A stretch of DNA of 64,000 nucleotides from an uncultured Dehalococcoidia bacterium (GTDB lineage: Bacteria > Chloroflexota > Dehalococcoidia > Lucifugimonadales > JADFKI01). The translations under genes were made by a program, and so were the position numbers. Where the stretch lies: the NCBI GenBank assembly GCA_958295865.1, contig CATQHF010000001.1:496001-560000 (forward strand). The letters are read 5' to 3'. The notes under the pieces are model-generated. The model searched no databases. It was not told the DNA's origin and saw nothing but the letters and a program-made list of their open reading frames with translations. Shown piece by piece: positions 41,821 through 52,169 of the stretch (position 1 is the stretch's first letter; each line of letters starts with the position of its first letter).

Positions 41821-41911
41821 CGCTCACCCCGAAATCATATCAACTACTCGCTACCGATTGGGATTATCCTACATCCTATCCCCAATTCTCCAACTGCGTA
41901 AGTCCTATCTT

Positions 41912-44900
41912 CTAAAATACAGTCGCCTCTGTCCATGCCGATCGCACATCATGGAAGTGTGCGTCTGAATCATAATCATTGGCTATTTCGCGCAGCAATT
42001 TTGCTGTGAACGGCCACTTGGCGGCAATTTTAGCAGCGTCCATGCGATACTTTTCGGCAAGCGAATGCTCTTGCGCTCCATCGTCGTATAAGCCTCTTGT
42101 TGTCATACTACGCAAATTAATCTTGCCTACAACAAAGCTTCTTCCAATGTGAGTAGCCATAGGAAGATCATCAAGCAAATCACGCACGGGTTCGCACGGA
42201 CATACGCCGTCGTCGCCAACAGGAGCGTTTGCCAGTACTTCTCCGATTTGCTGGTCACCTACGTCCTTGCAGTCGCGCTCTTCACAAAACCTTCGCACTT
42301 CCAGCACCCATGCGGTCAGCGCTTCAAGGTCGATTGTGCCGTCTTCCATCTGACCTGGCAGACCGCGCAGACTTGAGAGGACTTTGTACGAAAAACTGAC
42401 TTGTGCCTCGCTGGTCCTGTCATCTGCTACATTTTCATCTGTGCCATCAGCGCGCTTGGACACCATGGCTATCAGATCCGCGAACAGCGATGGCTCTCGC
42501 AAAGCCTCTTTATGAAGCGCCAAGTTGGGGCGGTGCTGCCCAATCATTCCTATGATATGAAGCGCCAAGTTGGGGCGGTGCTGCCCAATCATTCCTATGA
42601 AAGGAATCTCTAGCCTCGCAATCGCCTCATCAGACACATTCTCGAATTTGTCGAGCCGATTGAAAAGTTCGGTGCAAATGTAACTCGGATCGTTGTCTAT
42701 CGTGTCTGTGCCGTTCGACCAGTCTATTGGAATCTGTTCCAGAGTTCTTATCAGGAGTTCAGCCGACACTTTCCTTCGCCAAACCAGTTGAGCAACCGAC
42801 AGTGAGCGTCCGACGGTGAGAAGACGCTGAACGGAATAATCAAAGATCTCCTCATCCACATCCACCTGTACGAAATCGAGCCGGTTAACACTGCGCCAGT
42901 AAGCATCTTGAACAGATTCGGATTCCGCCTCAATCCTTTGCAAGCAAGTCTTCAAGTCCACTGGACTTGCTAACAGATAGATGGCCGATACGACTTTCGG
43001 GTTGAAGCCTTCGACGGATTTGACATCATTAAGCGCCCGGTCCAAGACCGCCCATCCCGATTGCCGACAATGAGCATTGAAGAATTGTATTGCGAACTCT
43101 TGACGCTTCTGCGATTTCGATTTGATGCAGTCCAATGCCAGCGGGAAGGCTTCATCCGCTTCGATAGAATTAGCAACCGCTATGCCTATCCTATGTGGAG
43201 CGTTAGCCGTGTCTATGAGGCTCAAGATGGCATCAACCCCACCGTTAGCAAAAATTGTTCGTACTGCATCCTGCCGAGCGACGGCGCCTCGCTCTCTATT
43301 TTCCAAATAGCTTACCTGTTCTCCGTCTGGCATGTCTATCCGTCCTGAATCAAAAAGCCAAGCGTGAGCAAGCACAGGGTCAGAAGGCTCAAGTTTCCGG
43401 TAAGCGTAATCCAAGGCTTCTACATCTTCCGACGGCATAGCCCACTTCGCATCCGGATGGCTGCGATGGCGATACAACGCCAATCTGATTGCGGCTCGGA
43501 GCGACTCCGCTTCTGCATCCTGTTTCAGGATTTCGGCTTGCTGCGCCAGCAAGGTGAGCGCGTTTTCTCGCGCTTCTCGAGGCATTGCCGTCAGAATGCC
43601 TACCAAGTCTTTCCATCTAGCAGCACTATCGCCCACATTCTCCATTAAAAGCCGAGTCATCTCGACAATGAACTGCTGACTCATGCTGATAGAGGCAGTG
43701 GAATGCCCGTCCTGTCCCCAAGGTTGCCACAAGGGTGGATTTCGCAAAACTACACCATTATGTACAGGCAACGGATAAGCATTCACAAGAGTGGCCCAAC
43801 CTATTGTTGGGTACCTGCCTACAAGCATTGAAAGCGTTTCGAGGCGATGTTTGTCCGTGGCTTCAGTGAAACTTGTCCAAAAGCAAAAGAGTTCCGTAAG
43901 ACTCGCTGAAGGTCTATTGGCAACCTGTCCGCCCGGGTCAAGTTCAGCAAGACGGGCAAGCAAAACCACGACCCGTGAAAAGTGGTCTTTTGACCACGCA
44001 AGGCGTTCCAATCCCCGAAGAAGCCCGGTGTGCGGTGCCCCACTGAAAGGCGGGTCCCCTTCTTGGGCGAAGAGAGTCTTGAAAGTAGCAGGGCTGGCAT
44101 TGAGCGCACTTTCTATAGTGTCAAGGAAAGCGTCGGGCGCTGCTTCCGATATGGTTGATAGAAGATCCTCGCCGAGCGTAGCCCAGGTGCGCCAGTCGCT
44201 GTCGTCTCCCAAAACACGAAACACAACGCTGCCTGGGATATATGATGCAGTTTGAACATTCTTCATTCGCTCGGGCTGCGTGCCTATTAGCGCCAACCCG
44301 CGCGTAATGCCGTCAAGCAGTGTTTCACTGTGCGGCAGGACTTTGCCCTTGTCATTAGCCAGCCAGCGCTCTGATACGGGTAGATCGAAGGCAGGTGATT
44401 TACGACTCAAAATATCAACTGCCAGTTCCTCAAATTGTGCCGCATCGGTTGAAGTCAGATAAGGAGCGAGAATGTGCCAAGCCTCTTCCTGGGATACGAA
44501 GCGCCATCGATGTCCTATCTTCATCAAGGGCGAGTCGGCGATGTTCAGCAGGCGCGTCAGATCCAGCTCGACTTCTTCATACGGTTTGCCGGCAAGTCTG
44601 CTAACGGCCTCTCTGTCGCCTTCCTTGTCATCAGACCAGACCTATTGGGACTAGCGCAATCAGTGAACGGGATGGTGTGGGCGATGCCCATTCCGGGGGT
44701 GGCGCTCCGGCTTCTTCAAGCAGGAAGCGACGCATTACACGCAGGCGTCTAGCCGCTTTGCGAGATAGCGCCCGCGCCCGCGCTTCCGTCAGTCCCATTG
44801 ACTTTAGAGCCTCCACTACCTCGTCTCGTCCAAGGGGCGGGAGTTTGAGCCCGTTGCCTCGCGGTTCTTGGGCGCTGTCTAGCGATGCTACTACATGATG

Positions 44901-45755
44901 CCCTTTTGCAACCGCAGATTGAGACGATACATCACCTACAAAGTTACGAATAAGAACCATAGGATAGTTGCTTCGCTCAAGGCTGCGCCAGGCGTCGATA
45001 CTTTCTACGACAATCGATTTTGCCAAGATTGCGGCGCTGATGCTGTCAGGTTTGTTGAGGGCACTTGCCGCTATGAACGCAATCGCTTCGTCTCGAGCGT
45101 CACCTTTCACATAGAAACTATTAGCAGGCTTGGTGAACCAGTTTCTGACCAAATCGGATTGTTCAGATCTACCCGCGAGAACTACTTCAGGCAGAATGTT
45201 AGGTCGCGTGCCGGACGCCCAGTTTTTCCACCAGTCATCAAGACACACCACCCCCTCATCGGGAAACTTGCCGATTAGCCGCGCGAACCAGTCGGCAACA
45301 CTCGGCATTTGTTCAAGCCAAGTTGCCAAGTCGTCGGCGTCGTAAGCGTGAACGGTTGCCCACTCGTTTTCTTCTTGGCGTCTCCGTATCCAGTCTCTTT
45401 TGCCGCTCCATACACGCGGAGTAACAAATACGAACGACGAAGATTTTCGGTCAACGCCTAGTGAGTTTTCCGTTCGCTTTCTGTAATCCTTATTAGCCTT
45501 AGATTGCGGGTTTTTTCCGACGCCGAATTCCCAAGCAGATGCGCCCGAAGGTACATACAACAATGCCGCCTCATTGACTTTAAGCAACCCGTCCCAGCCG
45601 GGCTTCCATACCGAACTGCCGCCAGGTATATCTATGAGCGACGGTGTCGGGACCGTGGCTAGAATGAGTCTGCGTATCAACTTTGGAAGTGTATGAGGCG
45701 CATCCGGTGTATCAGCCCAGTTTTTTATTTCGCGGGGGTCAAATGCAATCATCAA
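41912..45755 (-). pseudogene. Large defence-like gene split by one frameshift (ORFs 44631-45755 and 41912-44527)
   Basis: Upstream ORF ends ...ALVPIGLV* at 44631; the other frame reads on as WSDDKEGDREAVSRLAGKPYEEVELDLTRLLNIADSPLMKIGHRW. N-terminal LYVPSGASAWEFGVGKNPQSKANKDYRKRT suggests a restriction-endonuclease-like domain (inference). Confidence 0.7.
42511..42600 (-). repeat. Perfect in-frame 45-bp tandem duplication
   Basis: TATGAAGCGCCAAGTTGGGGCGGTGCTGCCCAATCATTCCTATGA twice; encodes (F/I)IGMIGQHRPNLALH x2. Confidence 0.97.
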
Positions 45756-45940
45756 TCTATCCTATTCAATATCATCCAAATCATCCAAGCCCGACTATGA
45801 TGCGTGGAGAGCAAGGGCAAATCTGAAGATGAAGCGCATACTCTACCAAGCCCGCATTGATGGCTCGCGCACTTGGCTAGAGGCATAGATGAACAGGACG
45901 GGCAGACCACCCCACACCCTCCCCGCCCCGTCCACTCGTA

Positions 45941-46651
45941 TCAGCTCCCCGCCTCCTCGTGATACCGCCGTATCGTCTCGTCCGTCGGCGGGTAGTATTT
46001 GCCCGGCGCGACATCCTCAGCTTCTATCAGCCCCTTGATGTACTCTTCGACGGCTTCGTGCTCTTCCACCCAGTCGATGACCTGCTCCACAGCGCACTCC
46101 GGCACCACTACCACGCCGTCGTCGTCCGCGACGATGAGGTCGCCCGGGCGCACTGCTACGCCGCCGCAGCCGATGGTTACATTCGCCTCGAAGGGGTCGA
46201 TTTCGTCAGCGCCGCCCATCGGCGTCCTGCCTCCCGCGAACACCTTCAGCCCGTAGTCTTTCACGATGTCCAGGTCGCGTATGGATGCGTCGGTGACCAG
46301 TCCCGCCGCGCCGCGCATCTTGAGCTGCAAGATCTTCACATCGCCGCCGATAGCCGCGTACTTCTTGCCCATGCCGTCGATGACCAGCACATCGCCCGGC
46401 TCGCATGAACCCATCGCCTCGTACTCCGGCGAGTCCGCGCCGCGATGCGTCTCCGCGATGATGTCGGCGCGCGGCGGGATGAAGCGCAGCGTCTTCGCCC
46501 TGCCCACCAGCATGCCGCCCGGCGTGAACGCATGCACATCGCGCATGAAGCACGGCTCATAGCCGAACTGCCGCACCGCGCTGTACACCGTCGCGCCCGC
46601 GACTTTTTTGTATCTGTCGATGATTTCTTGTGTTATAACACCGTCTGCCAT
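45941..46651 (-). CDS. RraA family protein (aldolase/dimethylmenaquinone methyltransferase-like)
   Basis: GATVYSAVRQFGYEPCFMRDV...GDVLVIDGMGKKYAAIGGDVKILQLKMRGAAGLVTDASIRDLD...GGVAVRPGDLIVADDDGVVVVP. Confidence 0.9.
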   Translation of the reverse strand: MADGVITQEIIDRYKKVAGATVYSAVRQFGYEPCFMRDVHAFTPGGMLVGRAKTLRFIPPRADIIAETHRGADSPEYEAMGSCEPGDVLVIDGMGKKYAAIGGDVKILQLKMRGAAGLVTDASIRDLDIVKDYGLKVFAGGRTPMGGADEIDPFEANVTIGCGGVAVRPGDLIVADDDGVVVVPECAVEQVIDWVEEHEAVEEYIKGLIEAEDVAPGKYYPPTDETIRRYHEEAGS

Positions 46652-46813
46652 AGTTGCCTCCCTCTACTTTTGATTTCATTGATACTAACATGGATAGGCG
46701 GCGTACACAGAACAACCTCTATCCCCTTTATCCTCTCCGTCCCATGTCAGCCTTGTTGATTGTGGTAAGATTAGCGGTGCGAAACCAAATCTATGCAGTA
46801 CGAGGTGATACAC

Positions 46814-49084
46814 ATGACTACAACCGCTCCGAAGCAAGAATACAAGGTCGTCGGCACGCGCCCTGTGCGGCACGACGGCGTGGATAAGGTAACCGGCCGC
46901 GCGCTCTACGGCGCGGACATGAACCTGGCGGGCTTATTGCACGGCAAGGTGCTACGCAGCCCGCACGCGCACGCGCGCATCAAGTCCATCGACACCAGCC
47001 GCGCGGAGGCGCACCCCGATGTCAAGGCGGTCGTTACATCCGCCGACCTCGCGCCGATGTCGCCGATTCCGCAGGTGGCGCGGCAGGGCGTGCCCATCGG
47101 CGAGAACATTCTCGCCAAAGATAAGGCGCTGTACAAGGGACACCCCATCGCGGCAATCGCGGCAGTGAACGCCCATGTCGCGGAAGAAGCCCTCGCGCTC
47201 ATCGATGTGGAGTATGAAGTTCTGCCCAGCGTGTCCAATGTGGAGGACGCGCTGAAGCCGGGCGCGCCCGTGCTGCACGAGCATTGGATTGAGCGCGGAG
47301 GCGACGACAACATCGCGGCAAGCAAGAACATCGCCGACCACGAGCAGCACATCTTCGGCGACCTCGATGCGGGCTTTGCCGCCGCCGACCGCGTATTCGA
47401 GCGCGAGTTCCGCACCAAGACGGTGCATCAGGGCTACATCGAGCCGCACACCGCCACCGCTTTTTGGGCGGCGGACGGCGCGCCCAACGACCGCCTGACC
47501 ATCTGGAGCAGCAGCCAGGGGCACTTCGCCATGCGCGACAGCACCGCCGATGTGCTGGGCATACCCAACTCGCAGATTAAGGTCGTGCCTATGGAGATTG
47601 GCGGCGGCTTCGGCGGCAAGACGCTCGCGTACCTTGAAGCGGTGTCGGCGGCGCTGTCCAAGAAGAGCGGCAAGCCCGTGAAGTCCACGATGACGCGCAT
47701 AGAGGTGCTGGAGGCGTCCGGCCCCACAGCCGGCGGCTATCAGAAGTGCAAGATTGGCGTAACCAACGAGGGGCGCATCACCGCCGCGCAGATTTCCTTC
47801 GCCTTCGAGGGCGGCGCATACCCCGGCGCGCCCCTGCCCGGCTCGTGCGCCGCCGTGTTCGCGCCGTACTCTATCGATAATGTTCGCATCGACGGCTACG
47901 ACATCATGACCAACAAGCCCAAGACGGCAGCCTACCGCGCGCCGGGCGCGCCAATCGTCTGCTTCGCGTCGGAGAGCCTAATAGACGAGATTGCGCTCGC
48001 GCTCAATATGGATCCTGTGGACTTCCGCCTGCTCAATGTCGCCACGCCCGGCACGCGCCGGGCAGACGGCGTTATGAATGGGCCGATTGGCGCGAAGGAG
48101 ACGATGGATGCGGTCAAGGCGCACCCGCACTACAACACGCCGCTGGAAGGCGCAAATCGCGGGCGCGGCGTCGCGATGGGCTTCTGCCGCAACAACTCAG
48201 GCCCCGCATCCGCAATCGCCAATGTGCTCTCCAACGGCAGCGTCAGCCTCATAGAGGGCAGCATGGACATCGGCGGCTCGCGCACCGCCATCGCGCAGAT
48301 GTTTGCCGAAACGCTCGGGCTGTCAAGCGAGGATGTCATCCCCACAGTCGGCGACACCGATTCGGTGGGCTTCACCTCCACATCGGGCGGCAGCGGCGTC
48401 GCCTACAAGTCGGGCTTTGCCGCCTACGAAGCCGCAAACGATGTCAAGCGCCAGTTCATCCAGCGCGCCGCGATGCTCTGGGAGACGGACGAAGACCGGG
48501 TTGAGTATGTGGACGGCGGACTGCGCCACAAGTCGGACACCGAGCTAACGATGTCCTTTAAGGAGCTGGCGGCGCGCATGCCCGAGACGGGCGGCCCCGT
48601 CGTGGGCAGGGCGAACATGAACCCCGGCGGCTCGGCAGGCTCTTATGCCGCCAACATCGTGGACATCGAGGTTGACCCCGAGACCGGCAAGGTCGAGATT
48701 CTGCGCTTTACCGCCTTCCAGGATGTGGGCACAGCCGTGCATCCCAGCTATGTCGAGGGGCAGATACAGGGCGGCACGGTGCAGGGCATCGGCTGGGCGC
48801 TCAACGAAGAGTATTACATGAGCGACGACGGCGCGATGCTCAACAGCAGCCTGCTAGACTACCGCATGCCCACCGCGCTCGACCTGCCCATGATAGATGC
48901 GGTGATGCTGGAAGTGCCCAACCCGGCGCATCCCTACGGCGTCAAGGGCGTCGGCGAGGCGAACATAGTGCCGCCCCTCGCCGCGCTCGCCAACGCCATC
49001 CAAGACGCTATCGGCGTCCGCATGACCGACCTGCCGATGAACCCGCAGGCGGTCACGGCAGCGCTCGCCGAAAGCGCCGACTAG
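46814..49084 (+). CDS. Xanthine dehydrogenase family protein, molybdopterin-binding subunit
   Basis: VGTRPVRHDGVDKVTGRALYGADMNLAGLLHGKVLRSPHAHARI; GGGFGGKT; AYRAPGAP. Confidence 0.95.
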   Translation: MTTTAPKQEYKVVGTRPVRHDGVDKVTGRALYGADMNLAGLLHGKVLRSPHAHARIKSIDTSRAEAHPDVKAVVTSADLAPMSPIPQVARQGVPIGENILAKDKALYKGHPIAAIAAVNAHVAEEALALIDVEYEVLPSVSNVEDALKPGAPVLHEHWIERGGDDNIAASKNIADHEQHIFGDLDAGFAAADRVFEREFRTKTVHQGYIEPHTATAFWAADGAPNDRLTIWSSSQGHFAMRDSTADVLGIPNSQIKVVPMEIGGGFGGKTLAYLEAVSAALSKKSGKPVKSTMTRIEVLEASGPTAGGYQKCKIGVTNEGRITAAQISFAFEGGAYPGAPLPGSCAAVFAPYSIDNVRIDGYDIMTNKPKTAAYRAPGAPIVCFASESLIDEIALALNMDPVDFRLLNVATPGTRRADGVMNGPIGAKETMDAVKAHPHYNTPLEGANRGRGVAMGFCRNNSGPASAIANVLSNGSVSLIEGSMDIGGSRTAIAQMFAETLGLSSEDVIPTVGDTDSVGFTSTSGGSGVAYKSGFAAYEAANDVKRQFIQRAAMLWETDEDRVEYVDGGLRHKSDTELTMSFKELAARMPETGGPVVGRANMNPGGSAGSYAANIVDIEVDPETGKVEILRFTAFQDVGTAVHPSYVEGQIQGGTVQGIGWALNEEYYMSDDGAMLNSSLLDYRMPTALDLPMIDAVMLEVPNPAHPYGVKGVGEANIVPPLAALANAIQDAIGVRMTDLPMNPQAVTAALAESAD

Positions 49085-49124
49085 GGCGTACAATCCCATA
49101 AGCGCAACCCTATGATAGGATGAT

Positions 49125-49148
49125 GGGGACGGCTTGCGAGCCGTCCCC
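49125..49148. repeat. Palindrome GGGGACGGCTTGCGAGCCGTCCCC; related copies at 16418-16441 and 49343-49362
   Basis: Near-perfect hairpin seen three times. Confidence 0.9.
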
Positions 49149-49159
49149 ATTCGTATAAC

Positions 49160-49576
49160 ATGCGTCAAAGGCAGGTGAAGCCTATGAAAAAGAGGATAAC
49201 GCTGAGCGTTGACGAAGAACTCATCGAGCGCGCCAAATACTACTCCGAAAAGCGCGGCAAGACGCTCTCGAAGGCGGTAGAGGACTACTTTCATCTGCTT
49301 GGCGTGAAGATGCGAGATGAGCGAGAAAAGAAGGAAGAGGGCGGACGGCTTGCAAGCCGTCCCCGTTCGTATAACATGCGTCAACCGCAGGTGAAGCCTA
49401 CAAAGAAGCCTGTAAAAAAGAGGATAACGCTGAGCGTTGACGAAGAACTCATCGAGCGCGCCAAATACTACTCCGAAAAGCGCGGCAAGACGCTCTCGAA
49501 ATCGGTAGAGGGATACTTCCATTTTCTTGGCGTGAAGATGCGGGATGAAAGAGAAAAGGAGGAAAAGGGCACATGA
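49160..49576 (+). CDS. Fused tandem DUF6364-like antitoxin (two copies in one ORF)
   Basis: KKRITLSVDEELIERAKYYSEKRGKTLSK(A/S)VE(D/G)YFH(L/F)LGVKMRDERE occurs twice in one ORF. Confidence 0.75.
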   Translation: MRQRQVKPMKKRITLSVDEELIERAKYYSEKRGKTLSKAVEDYFHLLGVKMRDEREKKEEGGRLASRPRSYNMRQPQVKPTKKPVKKRITLSVDEELIERAKYYSEKRGKTLSKSVEGYFHFLGVKMRDEREKEEKGT

Positions 49577-49836
49577 AAAAGAGAGTAACACTCACTATCG
49601 ACGAAGAGTGCATCCGGCATGCCAAGGCATACGCCAAGATGCACGGCAAGTCGGTTTCCCAGCTCGTAGAGGACTACTTCGCCATAATGGGCAAGCCGAT
49701 AAAGACACGGCCCTATGAAGAATTGTCGCCTATCGTGCGCTCGATGGCCGGCTCACTCAAAGGCTCACTCAAAGACGATGGCATAAAAAACTACCGCGAG
49801 GTGTACGGCGATTACCTTGAGGACAAGTATAGGTGA
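49573..49836 (+). CDS. DUF6364-like antitoxin
   Basis: MKKRVTLTIDEECIRHAKAYAKMHGKSVSQLVEDYFAIMG; overlaps PIN gene start. Confidence 0.8.
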   Translation: MKKRVTLTIDEECIRHAKAYAKMHGKSVSQLVEDYFAIMGKPIKTRPYEELSPIVRSMAGSLKGSLKDDGIKNYREVYGDYLEDKYR

Positions 49837-50258
49837 GAGTCCTTTTCGACACCAATGTAATCCTTGACCACCTGCTGGACAGGCAGCCTTTTGCATCAGT
49901 CGCATCCGAATTGCTTCAACGAGTCGGAGAAGGACGGCTCGACGGCGTGTTGTGCGCCACCACACTAACCACGATTTACTACATATCGTCCAAGAGCAGG
50001 AGCGAGTCATACGCGAGAAGCCAAACCCACAACCTCGTGCGCCTATTCGACATAGCGCCCGTGGATGAAGGCGTCTTGTCTGACGCCTTCAATCTCGACT
50101 TCACCGACTATGAAGACGCGGTTATTCATGAATCCGCCAGCCGTGTCAGAGTTGACGGAATCGTCACTCGAGACCGACGGGGATTCCAGAACGCCAGCCT
50201 TCGGATGTACACACCCGACGAGTTGGCAGAGCATCTAATTGTGGGGAATACTGACTGA
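49833..50258 (+). CDS. PIN domain toxin
   Basis: MRVLFDTNVILDHLLDRQPF...DYEDAVIHESA...IVTRDRRGF. Confidence 0.9.
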   Translation: MRVLFDTNVILDHLLDRQPFASVASELLQRVGEGRLDGVLCATTLTTIYYISSKSRSESYARSQTHNLVRLFDIAPVDEGVLSDAFNLDFTDYEDAVIHESASRVRVDGIVTRDRRGFQNASLRMYTPDELAEHLIVGNTD

Positions 50259-50370
50259 GCTGCGGATATAAAGTCGCGCCGCCTAATCGCCTCCGCCGGA
50301 CTTTGTGGAGGCGATTTGCGCTGACAGCCGAAAACGCGGGGATTTTGCGCCCAATGGGGCTAGACTGAAT

Positions 50371-50464
50371 GTTCGCTGATGTGGTAGGATAGGCGACATA
50401 GTCAAGGAACACTCCTCAAAAGGCGCAGTCAACATTGGCACGACAACGCATTAGCAAGAAGAAA
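50371..50464 (+). repeat. Promoter-region repeat, copy A
   Basis: GTTCGCTGATGTGGTAGGATAGGCGACATAGTCAAGGAACACTCCTCAAAAGGCGCAGTCAACATTGGCACG... similar to 51337-51430. Confidence 0.9.
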
Positions 50465-51205
50465 CGGGTGCTCACGGAACTGTACGACATGTGCAAGTCC
50501 CGCCAAAACTTCGTCTTCAGCAACGACGAGGTCAAGGCGGTATGCGCCAAAGTGGAGTTCGGCAATCCGTTCGACGCAACCAAGGTTGACTCATCCGCAG
50601 GATTGCCCGACGCGCTGATAGACGATGACGCCTTCATTGTTCACCTGGGGCGTGGCTCGCATCAGTTCGCCTTTGGCATCGCAAACGGCTATCATCGGTT
50701 CGAGCCGATACCGGACAACCGCAAATACCAGTGGCCTTATCGTCGTAGCATCCTGAACAACATCAACACTAGCGAGAGCGATATACCGTATTGGGGCTAC
50801 AACCAGCGCGTAATTCAGGATTTTCTGTATGCGGATAGAACCGTATCTCCCAAAGTATATCTCTCTGACCACACTCAAATCTCTCCGAACTATCGCATTG
50901 GCGAAGAAGAAATCAACGCCGCGCAAGTACAGGTCGAGATTGACATGACGGCGGAACATCTGGGCACGATAACCGTCTTTGAAGCCAAGAACGGCGAACC
51001 GCCCGATTTCAATGTGCTTCAGCTGTTCAATCCGTTTCGCTATTATCTGCAAGCGGTCAAAGACTTGGCTGAATCTTCCATAAACTGCTGCTACCTGCTT
51101 CGGAATGAAGACAATTTGCGCCTGTATCTCTATCAGTTCGGAGACTCACACACACCCCAATCAATCAACCTAGTGCGTAATGCCGAATATGTCTTGATTG
51201 AATGA
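50435..51205 (+). CDS. Putative PD-(D/E)XK restriction-endonuclease-like protein
   Basis: VQVEIDMTAEHLGTITVFEAKNGEPPDFNVLQLFNPFRYY (D...ExK...Q). Confidence 0.6.
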   Translation: MARQRISKKKRVLTELYDMCKSRQNFVFSNDEVKAVCAKVEFGNPFDATKVDSSAGLPDALIDDDAFIVHLGRGSHQFAFGIANGYHRFEPIPDNRKYQWPYRRSILNNINTSESDIPYWGYNQRVIQDFLYADRTVSPKVYLSDHTQISPNYRIGEEEINAAQVQVEIDMTAEHLGTITVFEAKNGEPPDFNVLQLFNPFRYYLQAVKDLAESSINCCYLLRNEDNLRLYLYQFGDSHTPQSINLVRNAEYVLIE

Positions 51206-51336
51206 CGAACCTGTAAGCAGTCGCCAAGACATCAACATAATATGGTCAATCGCCCCCGCCGGGATTTTCGGCGGGGGCGATTGACGTTATTCGTCAGAAA
51301 CGCTTGGTTTTTGCATCTGGCAGGACTAGATCAGAT

Positions 51337-51430
51337 ATTCGCTGATGTGATACGATAGGCAACATAACCAAGGGACACTCTTCAAAAGGCGCAATTAACA
51401 TTGACACAGCATCGCACCAGCAAGAAGAAA
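51337..51430 (+). repeat. Promoter-region repeat, copy B
   Basis: ATTCGCTGATGTGATACGATAGGCAACATAACCAAGGGACACTCTTCAAAAGGCGCAATTAACATTGACAC... Confidence 0.9.
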
Positions 51431-52168
51431 GAGGATAGATCTATGAAAAGAACTACCCAGTGGATGCAAGTGCTATCTGCGCTCAAGCAACTTGGAGGCA
51501 TCGCTACATTGTCGCAGTTGAATCGCGCTCTTCTTTCTACGGGTGGCGACGCCGAGAATTGGAATACTAAAACGCCGGAAGCGACGATACGCCGCATCGT
51601 GCGAAACACACCTGACCATATCCATCCCCTGAAACCTGGCTTGTATTGCATTCGGGAACTTGCAGCAAAGTATGAACAGGAGTACAGCCTTCCGAAAGAG
51701 GGCGATATTCCTCCCAAGGTAGAAGAGCGCAACCACTGGTATTATCAAGGTTTGCTGGTTGAAATCGGCAAGGCACGGAATTACAAAACCTATATCCCCG
51801 CGCAAGACAAGAACAAAACTTTCGTCAATCAAAAACTTGGCGATGTCTGCGACATAACGAAATTGCCAAAGTTTGGCTATCAGAACTTCATCCGTAGAGC
51901 CAGAACTGTGGATGTCATCTGGTTCAACAGGCGCTGTATGCCGGCCACGATGTTCGAGGTTGAGATGACCACTGACATGCTGAATTCATTGACCAAGTTC
52001 AACGAACTGCGCGATTTCTATACGCAACTGACAATCGTTGCGCCTGCGACGCGCGGAAACCACTTTGCCGACAGAATCGGAATGGACACCTTTCACGAAA
52101 TTCGCGGGCGCGTGAGGTTCATGGGCATCGACGAGCTGGAGAAAAAGTATATCGGAGGAAGATGGTAA
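51401..52168 (+). CDS. Winged-helix plus restriction-endonuclease-like protein (putative)
   Basis: LSALKQLGGIATLSQLNRAL and TVDVIWFNRRCMPATMFEVEMTTDML; alternative start ATG 51443. Confidence 0.5.
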   Translation: MTQHRTSKKKEDRSMKRTTQWMQVLSALKQLGGIATLSQLNRALLSTGGDAENWNTKTPEATIRRIVRNTPDHIHPLKPGLYCIRELAAKYEQEYSLPKEGDIPPKVEERNHWYYQGLLVEIGKARNYKTYIPAQDKNKTFVNQKLGDVCDITKLPKFGYQNFIRRARTVDVIWFNRRCMPATMFEVEMTTDMLNSLTKFNELRDFYTQLTIVAPATRGNHFADRIGMDTFHEIRGRVRFMGIDELEKKYIGGRW

Positions 52169-52169
52169 A

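Larger units (their letters stand above)
23727..41911. mobile_element. Candidate IS-bounded element carrying the whole type I-E CRISPR-Cas locus
   Basis: Inverted repeat TAGGACTTACGCA (23731-23743) / TGCGTAAGTCCTA (41895-41907), flanked by TCTT at 23727-23730 and 41908-41911; deleted transposase just inside left end. Confidence 0.65.
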
